DNA of 64,000 nt from Lampris incognitus (taxonomy: Eukaryota > Chordata > Actinopteri > Lampriformes > Lampridae), in the NCBI RefSeq assembly GCF_029633865.1, contig NC_079221.1, positions 5,203,700 through 5,267,699 on the forward strand, read 5' to 3'. A program made the translations under genes and the position numbers. Numbering within the stretch: position 1 is the stretch's first letter; each line of letters begins with the position of its first letter. Below are positions 11,154 to 22,900 of the stretch, in pieces. The notes beneath the pieces are model-generated. The model ran no database searches. It was not told where the DNA came from and worked only from the letters and a program-made list of their open reading frames with translations.

Positions 11154-14100
11154 ATGAGGATTTTCAGAGTTCTGAGGAGCAGCTTGTCCATAGGAAAGGA
11201 CATTGACTACTACTCAAAATTTTCACCGTCACCTCTCTCAATGAAACAGTTTTTGGATTTTGGTAAGATGAATTATACGCACGCACGCACGCACGCACGC
11301 ACACACACGTTTGTTTACATGCATCCTCTTAGGGACAAATTCTGTCAACATCGGAGTCAAACGCTTGTTCCCCGAACCCCAAACCCTAAAATTAACGCTG
11401 AGCCTGATTGTAACGGTAGCGCAGGTCTCCTGCAGCAGCTCCTTGATGCATGCTGTGTGCACGGTGTGCAGCGTGATGTGGAATACAACGCTAGTAAGAG
11501 TGTTGTCATGATCCGCAGAACCACAGAGGTCAATCATCTAACATTTCCTAATGATAATCTTGGGGTGTGTAATAAGGTGAAATATCTTGGACGTTACATT
11601 ACTGAACAAATGACAGACGACGATGATGTGTATAGGCAACGCTGCGTGATGTGTGCGCAAGCAAACACTGTTACGCAAGCTTGGTGTTTGTTCAGTTAGT
11701 GTGAAGATGCCTCTGTTCAGAGCGTATTGTACACCACTTTGTACTGCACACCTGTGGTCACACTACATATTGTACACCACTTTGTACTGCACACCTGTGG
11801 TCACACTACATATTGTACACCACTTTGTACTGCACACCTGTGGTCACACTACATATTGTGCACCACTTTATACTGCACACCTGTGGTCACACTACATATT
11901 GTACACCACTTTATGCTGCACACCTGTGGTCACACTACATATTGTACACCACTTTGTACTGCACACCTGTGGTCACACTACATTTTGTACACCACTTTAT
12001 GCTGCACACCTGTGGTCACACTACATATTGTACACCACTTTATACTGCACACCTGTGGTCACACTACATATTGCACACCACTTTATGCTGCACACCTGTG
12101 GTCACACTACATATTGTACACCACTTTATGCTGCACACCTGTGGTCAAACTACATATTGTACACCACTTTATACTGCACACCTGTGGTCACACTACATAT
12201 TGTACACCACTTTATACCGCACACCTGTGGTCACACTACATATTGTACACCACTTTATGCTGCGAACCTGTGGTCAAACTACATATTGTACACCACTTTG
12301 TACTGCGAACCTGTGGTCAAACTACATATTGTACACCACTTTATACTGCACACCTGTGGTCAAACTACATATTGTACACCACTTTATCCTGCACACCTTT
12401 GGTCACACTACATATTGTACACCATACTGCACACCTGTGGTCAAACTACATATTGTACACCACTTTATACTGCACACCTGTGGTCAAGCTATAAAAAAGC
12501 AAGCTTTCAGAGGCTTCGAGTAGCTTATGATGATGCTATGAGAATACTACTAAAAAGACCTAGATGGTGTAGTGCAAGTGAGATGTTTGTGGCTGCAGGA
12601 GTCAGTACCTTTCAAGCTCTTCCAAGAAGTCTCATGTATAGATTTATTTGCCGGCTCAATGACTCTGATAATGTAATCGTCAAGAGTTTAACTAGTATAA
12701 GATTCAGTCAGTGCCACACGCTACCAATCCCGGCAGTGGGGCCACTGGTATAGCTGCCTTCTTATAAGACACCGATTTGTTCCATTTATGTTATTTTATT
12801 GTGTTTGCTCTGTGTATTGTCTGGGGTTTGTCTTTTACCTATTTGTCTGCAATAAGTTTTGAATTGAATTGTAACGTCTTAACTGTAATACTGGACCTAA
12901 GCCTCACCATAACCACAGTTGTGACCCCATTCGTAAATCCAGCCTCTGGCCCAGAAATCACCTTACTCCTCATGGGGACCAAAAATATAATGTCGTTATT
13001 TTAATATCATAATGAGGACATTTTTTGTCCTCTTGGGTGTAGATAAAGCGAATCACACACACACTTCTGAAATATTTGCAAAACTCCAGCACCAAGATAT
13101 CTCTCTGGCTGGTGCAGCCCAACTCATAACAGGTTAAATGATGTTTATGAATGACATATCTGAACAAGTTGTGGTCCTTGTTATTAGTAATTCTTGAATA
13201 AAGAAGTTACAATTCCAGCACTTGCGCAGCATTAAGAGTTGATAGAACTATACCTGTGTCATGCCAGTTTACTAACACAGCATTCATACCTTACAGGCTC
13301 AGAAAATGCATGTGAAAGGACGTCGTTCACCTTCCTCAGACAAGAGTTACCTGTGAGGTTGGCGAACATCATGAAAGAGATCAATTTATTACCCGACAAC
13401 CTGTTAAGGACTCCATCGGTTCGGCTGGTCCAAAGCTGGTATGTGGGTTTAATATCCCCTTTCCTCAGTCATGTCTGGAATTGTTTCCTGCCAGTGCCGA
13501 TGTATGGATATTGATATTTCCTCTCTCTTAGGTATATGCAAAGTCTTCAGGAGATTCTTGAGTTCAAGGAGAGGAATGCAAATGATGAGAAAGTGAATTA
13601 TGAGTGAGTTGATTACAATCTACTTGGTCCAGTTTGATTTTCTTTTTAAACTTATACGTATATACTCTGTTTCTTATATGGGGCGGCATGATGGCACAGT
13701 GGTTAGCGCGGTCCCCTCACAGCAAAAAGGTTCCTGGTTCGAGCCCCGGGGTAGTCCAACCTTGGGGGTCATCCCAGGTCATCCTCTGTGTGCAGTTTGC
13801 ATTTTCTCCCCGTGTCTGCATGGGTTTCCTCCTCCATGTAGGTCAGGGCTCGAAATTCCCGGGGACCATAAAAAATCCTACTGGGACACAAATATATTTT
13901 GTCTGGGACAATTCCGGGACAGTGAAAAAAAATGTCAAAGTAAACTTTGAAATAGGTGTTATTTGCAAAGTCATTAATTATGAGTATCTAGACGTTACTT
14001 TGTCGTTTGAATAATTTAATCAAAACGTGTGAACGGCGAAACTACCGAAGGCTTACGTTCTTGCAGCACCTCACGATAGGGCAGTCAATCACCTCGTTCG

Positions 14101-14588
14101 TGCAAATCATAGAATGCATTCTGCGTCATCCACTCTGCCAGTGGCTGCTGCCTGACTTGCGCCAATGCAACATTCATAGAGCCAGAGCGATAGACCATCA
14201 TCAACCACAGTTAAAAGAAGAAGAAGAAGAAAGAAATGCTGAGGTGGTTGAATAAACAGCCCCCTGATGCAAGCCCCAATACTGCCGACTCCCGAAACTC
14301 CCGAAACTAATATTCATATGCTCAATAAAAGAATAAGTATTTTAAACTTATATGGTGGACCAGAGTCCATGGTGTGATGATTAAGTGACAAAAAAGGATC
14401 AAATTATATCTATTTTGCATAATTGGGGGGGCGACGACAAGAATTAAAATTTGGGACACTGTTGGTTATATCCGGGACAGTCCAAGTAGAATTCGGGACA
14501 GTTTGTGGGACACTGAGGAAAAAAGTTAATTTCGAGCCCTGCATGTAGGTCAGGTGAATCGGCCATACTAAATTCCCGCTAGGTATGA

Positions 14589-14647
<59 letters not shown>

Positions 14648-17600
14648 TGAGAATGTGTGTGTCGGCCCTGTGATGGCCTGGCGGCCTGTCCAGGGTGTCT
14701 CCCCACCTGCCGCCCAGTGACTGCTGGGATAGGCGCCACCATCCCCGCGACCCTAAGAGCGAGATAAGCGGTTTGGATAATGGATGGATGGATGGATGGA
14801 TGGATAACAGATATAGAACTTTCTCAAAAGGTTTTGTTTGATGGCGAGCTATAATTTCTCTGTTGTCTGTTTTCATGTAGCTTCACAGATGCCGTAATAA
14901 AAATCAGAAATCGTCACAATGATGTCATTCCAACCATGGCACAGGGAGTTGTGGAGTATAAGGAGGCCTATGGTACGGACCCGGTCGTCAGCCAGAACGT
15001 TCAGTATTTCCTGGATCGTTTTTACATGAGCCGAATATCCATCAGAATGCTGCTCAACCAGCACAGTGAGTTAATACGACGCATATTGAAGCACTCACTC
15101 TATTTACTATGTTGAAAATATTACTTTTTTGTTGTCAGGAATGCTTCTCAAACAAGTCTTACGCTTAGACAAGTATTATACTTGGTGAATATGTTGCCCC
15201 TATGGTAAAGTAACAGGTCTAGATTTGTTAATCGGACTTTTGATGATGTCATTCATAAAGGATCAGCTCTCTAAGCGGCTCCTCAAAGAAAGTTGGGTCA
15301 GTTCATGTGGACACAGTGTTTATTGAGAGAGACATTTCATCATCATCATCTGTGACCTCTTCAGTCTCAACTGGCTGCAGGTGTCCCACCCTCATAAACA
15401 ACACAGTGGCATAACCACCCAAACCAACGACCAGCTTCATTCTTCCGGTTTGGAAATGAAATGTCTCTCTTCACGGATATATACCAAGTCCAGTTGCACT
15501 TGATTCAACTCCTTTGGATAACCATGACCTGGATGAATGAGAACATTTGCAGAGATGATGAAATGTTTCTGTCAATAAACGCTGTGTCCACATGAACTGA
15601 TTCAACTTCCTGTGACTTACCCTAACTGGATTACTGAGCATAAAGACATCTAAGCTGCTCTGTTTACCATATGTTGAAGGAGAGACCTACTTAATGAACA
15701 TGATAAGAGAACCTAGTAGGGAGGTTGTCCGGGTGGCATAGCGGTCTATTCCGTTGCCTACCAACACGGGGATCGCTGGTTCGAATCCCTGTGTTTACCT
15801 CCGGCTTGGTCGGGCGTCCCTACAGACACAATTGGTTGTGTCTGCGGGTGGGCCGGATGTGGGTATGTGTCCTGGTCCCTGCAATAGCGCCTCCTCTGTT
15901 CGGTCAAGGCGCCTGTTTGGGGGGAGGGGGAACTGGGGGAATAGCGTGATCCTCCCACACGCTACATCCCCCTGGTGAAACTCCTCACTGTCAGGTGAAA
16001 AGAAGTGGCTGGTGACTCCACATGTATGGGAGGAGGCATGTGGTAGTCTGCAGCCCTCCCCGGATCGGCAGAGGGGGTGGAGCAGCAACCAGGACAGCTC
16101 GGAAGAGTGGGGTGGTTGGCCGGATACAGTTGGGGAGAAAAAGGGGGGGAATCCAAAAAAAAAAAACTTAGTAGGGGTGTAATGGTACACAACATCACGG
16201 TTGGGTAGGTGCCTCGGTTCTGAGGTCAGGATTTGGTAGGTCTTCGGTACCACGGAGGGAAAGAAAACATTTAACAGTGGTTTACTGAACAAACTATGGC
16301 TCTGTCTTTCTTAAATAAAATAAACAAAGTCTATCAATACTGTTGCACCCGGCTGCAACCTACTACTATTGATTTCAATTTACTTGAAAGTAAATTGAAA
16401 TTAATGTTCTCTAATAAAATAAACCTACATTAAGGTGCAGCATTTAGAAAAATAACTGTACTTAATTAACTGCACAGCAAGAAGGTCCTGGGTTCGAGCC
16501 CCGGGGTAGTCCAACCTTGGGGGTCGTCCCAGGTCGTCCTCTGTGTGGAGTTTGCATGTTCTCCCCGTGTCTGTGTGGGTTTCCTCCGGGGGCTCCGGTT
16601 TCCTCCCACAGTCCAAAGACATGTAGGTCAGGTGAATCAGCCGTACTAAATTGTCCCTAGGTGTGAATGTTTTTGGGTGTGTGTGTGTGTGTGGGTCTGG
16701 GTCCTGTGATGGCCTGGCGGGCTGTCCAGGGTGTCTCCCCGCCTGCTGCCCAGTGACTGCTGGGATAGGCTGCAGCATCCCCGCGACCCGGAGAGCAGGG
16801 TAAGCAGTTCGGATGATGGAAGGATGTTTGCAGACAGGGCAAGTCTGCTGGCAGTAAACTCTGGTTTATCTGCGTTTGCCACGACTACCAGGATGTGCTG
16901 TGCTGAGTTACCGGCAGTCTCTCTGTGGCGTGCGTTTATGCGTGCATGCTTAGTGGGTGGCTGAACGTACAACATCCAACCTTTTGCGAAAGTCGCTAGT
17001 GGGAGAAACTCCGAATTCTGCACACACAAAAGTTCTGCATGTGCCGTATTTAAAACAACGCTGCATTCCTTCGGTACACATGCGTGCTGAACTGAAAGAC
17101 CCATACCGAGAATATTGGGTACAAATACGTGTACCGTTACACCCCCTAGTGCCGAGGATGTATTTCGTAGCCATGCAGGCATGTTTTTGTTCTATAGCTG
17201 CTGCTGCTTTCACGAGGTATTACTTATCATGTGGAAGTAACGGTTCAAAACCCAGACAGCATCCGGATGTGGGCCACTTCAGGCACTGATGCGGCACTGG
17301 TGGCCTTCTTCTGGCCCGGACAAAATGGATGTGAGCCTGAAGTGGCCCACATGTATAATAGCAAATATGGCCCAAATACGCCAAATATCACGAAACAAAT
17401 ACGGGCCACCTTCGGCAAATATGTGGCACATGCGGCATTGCTATGGCTTGGTTCTGGCCCAGATCTGGCAAACCGGAGCGGACCGCCCAAGTGCCATCAT
17501 TCCACGCGGTATGTGGGCCGGATGAAAGTGTCGGTGTGGGACGGGTCCAGGCCCACAGCAGTTTTGCTATCTGGGAGAAGTGGTGCCAGGCACAACAGAC

Positions 17601-19791
17601 TGTGCCGCTGAACTCGAACTACCACCCCTTTCAAAGCAATTCATTTCTCACTGCCGCAGCAGAAAGTAAGATATCTTGGAACTAGAAAATTAAACATTTT
17701 GGTGTCAAATCGAACTTGTTCAAACCATGTGACCGGAAAACAAGCTCGACCTTAACTGTGGCCTTGATCAGATTACCTCCAAAATTTATTCAGGCCCTGT
17801 TGGGACCATTGCCCACTTTCCTGGAAAATGTAACATCGTTTGCGGAAGTGGTTTTTCCATAAAGGTACAGACAAACAGCAAAGACAACATCGCTCAGGGC
17901 GGGGTAACAGCACAAACATCCGGCGATGCCACAGCCGGTCTGTGCTTCCACTTTTGTCTGTGACAGGCAGGGCTTAAAATTAACACCCGCTAACCTGCCA
18001 AATGTGGATGGAAATTAAGGTGTGTGTGGGGGGGGGGGGCTGGTAAGGCTGTCAAATTACCAGCCATGTTGGCAGGTGATGAATCGGGTTCTAAATATCA
18101 ACCCATCAGCGTCTGCCTGAAGTGGGCTCGAGTCGAAACTCGCCAAGCCGACGCTTCTGATGAAGCGTCGGCTTCGTGTCACACGGCGAATCACGGACCT
18201 CGCATTCAAAAAGAGCTCACGTTCATCAGGTCTGTTTTGGAATCGTGGGACCGTCTCTGCTTCATACGACCGTGTACCAGTACCAGTGGCGGCTGGTGCT
18301 AAAAATGGGGGGGGGGGCGCAATGTACCATGGCGCAGCACACCTGACAGCTGCTTTAATGTCCACACAGTCACAGAGTTATTAAGAAGGACAACGTAGCC
18401 TATAGATTTTATCAGGGTTGGTAGACGGTGGATGATTGACAGTCGAGATGAGGTGTGGTGGTGGGTGTGAACATGATTGACAGACACGAGAATCGTCCGA
18501 CCACATTCGATCAAAACACATTAAAACGATACCAATTCGCTGCCAATAAAAGTGGGAGTGTCTGGGGCGGCACAGAACTGCGCCCCCTGGAAAATCTGAA
18601 GAAACCAATCAGACAGCAGCCTCAGGTCACCTGCTCGTCACAAGTTTGAGGGTTTACATAAGGTATGGTTTGGCCGGTGCCCCTCACCCAGGAAGTATAT
18701 GTATTCAGACAGGAAGTATATGTACTCAGACAGAAATCAACCAAATACCATTTGAACCAATATTTAATGGCTGCTGACAGGTGCCCACAGACTGAAAACA
18801 CTTTTATTTCATCGTTATTTGCATCACACAGCTAAATTATATTTAAAATGTGTAAGTAGGTTTTCATCTCCTAATATTTGAAGGGGGCGGTGCCTCAGCG
18901 CCCTGTACTGGCCAGCCGCCACTGACTACTGCTCTCTCACACTGACACTTCACGCCCGGCACACACGCAGTGGTCACCAACCCTGCTCCTGGAGCGCTAC
19001 CGTCCTGCTGGTTTTCCCTCCAACCCTCATTTAACACACCAGATTCAATTAATCAAGGTCCTGGTAAGTAGGTAATCAGAATCAGGTGTGTTACATTAGG
19101 TTTGGAGTGAAAACCGGCAGGATGGTAGTTCTTCAGGAGCAGGGTTGGACAGGACATCTCAAATCCTAAGCAGTACTGAGTACACGGGAAAAGGACAGAT
19201 TTCACAGTTTTTTTTTGTCTCGCAATTCCCAGAATGCACACACTTGGACGATATGGCCCGAAACAGGACATCACATGCTTCTTCTATTACCCCACTCTTC
19301 CGAGCCGTCCCGGTCTCTGCTCCACCCCCTCCGCTGATCCGGGGAGCGGCTGCAGACTACCACATGCCTCCTCTGATATATGTGGAGTCACCAGCCGCTT
19401 CTTTTCACCTGACAGTGAGGAGTTTCACCAGGGGGACGTAGCGCGTGGGAGGATCACACTATTCCCCCCAGTTCCCCCTCCCCGAACAGGCGCTCCAGCC
19501 AACCAGAGGAGGCGCTAGTGCAGCAACCAGGACACATACCCACATCTGGCTTCCCACCCACAGACACGGCCAATTGTGTCTGTAGGGACACCCGACCAAG
19601 CCGGAGGTAACACGAGGATTCGAACCAGCGACCCCCGTGTTGGTAGGCAATGGAATAGACCACTACGCTACCCGGACGCCACACACACTTAATGGTTCCA
19701 CTAACAAATCAATCAGACCCTCGATTCTCAGAACCATCTCATTTTAACAGTTTTTTATGTATGTGTGTGTGTGTCGAGTAGTAGAGATTTT

Positions 19792-19826
<35 letters not shown>

Positions 19827-19935
19827 ATATATATGTATGTATATATGTATGTATGTATATATATGTATATGTATATATATGTATGTATATATGTATGTGT
19901 GTATATATATATGTATATATATGTATGTATATATG

Positions 19936-19988
<53 letters not shown>

Positions 19989-22900
19989 CCCACACAATCC
20001 TGCTGCAAGACACCACAGAAGAAGAAGAAAGGGGTTGGGCAGTAATAGCCTCTGCTCTGGATTTATCACGTGAGCGATATTTCCAGTTGCCCGGTAAGCT
20101 ACGAAAGGCGTGTGAGTGGTGGGGGGAGAAAATTAAATAAAACTGCCGGAACGAAACGGTTCTGAGAGTGGGAAGTCTGCGTGGCTGGTTCTATCTTCGT
20201 TAAGCGTGTGATGCCTGCTTTGGTCTAATTGTCTTAATGTGTAAAAGATGACAAAAATAAAATTTGCGAGATGCGTTCCAGGCCTAGTTCATGTTAATAG
20301 ATCCAGATTGAAGCGTAGCAGGATAATGGAGTCATAGGAGTAGTGGTATAAATTGTGTTTTGGTGTAGATGAGTGTAGGAGTAGTGGTATAAATTGTGTT
20401 TTGGTATAGATGAGTGTAGGAGTGGTGGTATAAGTTGTGTTTTGGTGTAGATGAGTGTAGGAGTAGTGGTATAAATCATGTTTTGGTATAGATGAGTGTA
20501 GGAGTAGTGGTATAAATTGTGTTTTGGTATAGATGAGTGTAGGAGTAGTGGTATAAATTGTGTTTTGGTGTAGATGAGTGTAGGAGTAGTGGTATAAATT
20601 GTGTTTTGGTGTAGATGAGTGTAGGAGTAGTGGTATAAATTGTGTTTTGGTGTAGATGAGTGTAGGAGTAGTGGTATAAATTGTGTTTTGGTATAGATGA
20701 GTGTAGGAGTAGTGGTATAAATTGTGTTTTGGTATAGATGAGTGTAGGAGTAGTGGTATAAATTGTGTTTTGGTGTAGATGAGTGTAGGAGTAGTGGTAT
20801 AAATTGTGTTTTGGTGTAGATGAGTGTAGGAGTAGTGGTATAAATTGTGTTTTGGTATAGATGAGTGTAGGAGTAGTGGTATAAATTGTGTTTTGGTGTA
20901 GATGAGTGTAGGAGTAGTGGTATAAATTGTGTTTTGGTGTAGATGAGTGTAGGAATAGTGGTATAAATTGTGTTTTGGTGTAGATGAGTGTAGGAGTAGT
21001 GGTATAAATCGTGTTTTGGTATAGATGAGTGTAGGAGTAGTGGTATAAATCGTGTTTTGGTATAGATGAGTGTAGGAGTAGTGGTATAAATTGTGTTTTG
21101 GTGTAGATGAGTGTAGGAGTAGTGGTATAAATTGTGTTTTGGTGTAGATGAGTGTAGGAGTAGTGGTATAAATTGTGTTTTGGTGTAGATGAGTGTAGGA
21201 GTAGTGGTATAAATTGTGTTTTGGTATAGATGAGTGTAGGAGTAGTGGTATAAATTGTGTTTTGGTGTAGATGAGTGTAGGAGTAGTGGTATAAATTGTG
21301 TTTTGGTGTAGATGAGTGTAGGAGTAGTGGTATAAATTGTGTTTTGGTGTAGATGAGTGTAGGAGTGGTGGTATAAATTGTGTTTTGGTGTAGATGAGTG
21401 TAGGAGTGGTGGTATAAATTGTGTTTTGGTGTAGATGAGTGTAGGAGTGGTGGTATAAATTGTGTTTTGGTGTAGATGAGTGTAGGAGTGGTGGTATAAA
21501 TTGTGTTTTGGTGTAGATGAGTGTAGGAGTAGTGGTATAAATTGTGTTTTGGTGTAGATGAGTGTAGGAGTAGTGGTATAAATTGTGTTTTGGTATAGAT
21601 GAGTGTAGGAGTAGTGGTATAAATTGTGTTTTGGTATAGATGAGTGTAGGAGTAGTGGTATAAATTGTGTTTTGGTATAGATGAGTGTAGGAGTAGTGGT
21701 ATAAATTGTGTTTTGGTATAGATGAGTGTAGGAGTAGTGGTATAAATTGTGTTTTGGTGTAGTTGAGTGTAGGAGTGGTGGTATAAATTGTGTTTTGGTG
21801 TAGATGAGTGTAGGAATGGTGGTATAAATTGTGTTTTGGTGTAGATGAGTGTAGGAGTGGTGGTATAAATTGTGTTTTGGTGTAGATGAGTGTAGGAGTG
21901 GTGGTATAAGTTGTGTTTTGGTATAGATGAGTGTAGGAGTAGTGGTATAAATTGTGTTTTGGTATAGATGAGTGTAGGAGTAGTGGTATAAATTGTGTTT
22001 TGGTGTAGATGAGTGTAGGAGTAGTGGTATAAATTGTGTTTTGGTATAGATGAGTGTAGGAGTAGTGGTATAAATTGTGTTTTGGTATAGATGAGTGTAG
22101 GACTGGTGGTATAAATTGTGTTTTGGTGTAGATGAGTGTAGGAGTAGTGGTATAAATTGTGTTTTGGTATAGATGAGTGTAGGAGTGGTGGTATAAATTG
22201 TGTTTTGGTGTAGATGAGTGTAGGAGTGGTGGTATAAATTGTGTTTTGGTGTAGATGAGTGTAGGAGTAGTGGTATAAATTGTGTTTTGGTGTAGATGAG
22301 TGTAGGAGTAGTGGTATAAATTGTGTTTTGGTGTAGATGAGTGTACGAGTAGTGGTATAAATTGTGTTTTGGTGTAGATGAGTGTAGATTGTTCTTCTAT
22401 ATATATTTCATCAACGTGCTTTCTCGTATTTTTTTGTTTTTTATTTTTTCAGGATGTCTGAGAGATCCTGTCATTTGCTGTTCTGGTTAAATGTGTTTCT
22501 TTTACTCCAGCTCTGCTCTTCGGTGGGAAAGTGAAGGTGAATCCAGCGCATCCTAAACAGATTGGCAGTATTGATCCCAACTGCCGCGTCTCCGAGGTGG
22601 TCAGGGGTGAGAACATTTGTTTTTTATTAGGCATATGACCTGATGGGCGGCATGGTGGCGCAGCGGTTAGCGCGGTCGCCTCACAGCAAGAAGGTCCTGG
22701 GTTCGAGCCCCGGGGTAGTCCAACTTTGGGGGGTCGTCCCGGGTCGTCCTCTGTGTGAAGTTTGCATGTTCTCCCCGTGTCTGCGTGGGTTCCTCCCATA
22801 GTCCAAAGACATGTAGGTCAGGTGAATTGGCCGTACTGTATTGTCCGTGTGTGTGTGTCGGCCCTGTGTGATGGCCTGGCGGCCTGTCCAGGGTGTCTCC

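Noticed and set aside
11653-12753. A 366-codon open frame plus overlapping 255- and 236-codon frames that look like a repeat protein
   Set aside because: They arise because the 43-bp minisatellite unit has no stop in any plus-strand frame; both ends are LINE coding remnants inside a pdk1 intron.
15724-16167. Possible tRNA genes at SINE heads (also at 9975, 10545, 13700, 22645, 23852, 44193)
   Set aside because: They have A- and B-box-like blocks, but no tRNA-like 3' half, and they continue into shared SINE bodies.
19757-20140. Open frames of alternating Tyr/Ile/Val/Cys on both strands
   Set aside because: Products of the TA/TG microsatellite.
20318-22390. Regular repeats considered as a CRISPR array
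   Set aside because: Units are contiguous with no unique spacers, and the locus is a vertebrate intron.
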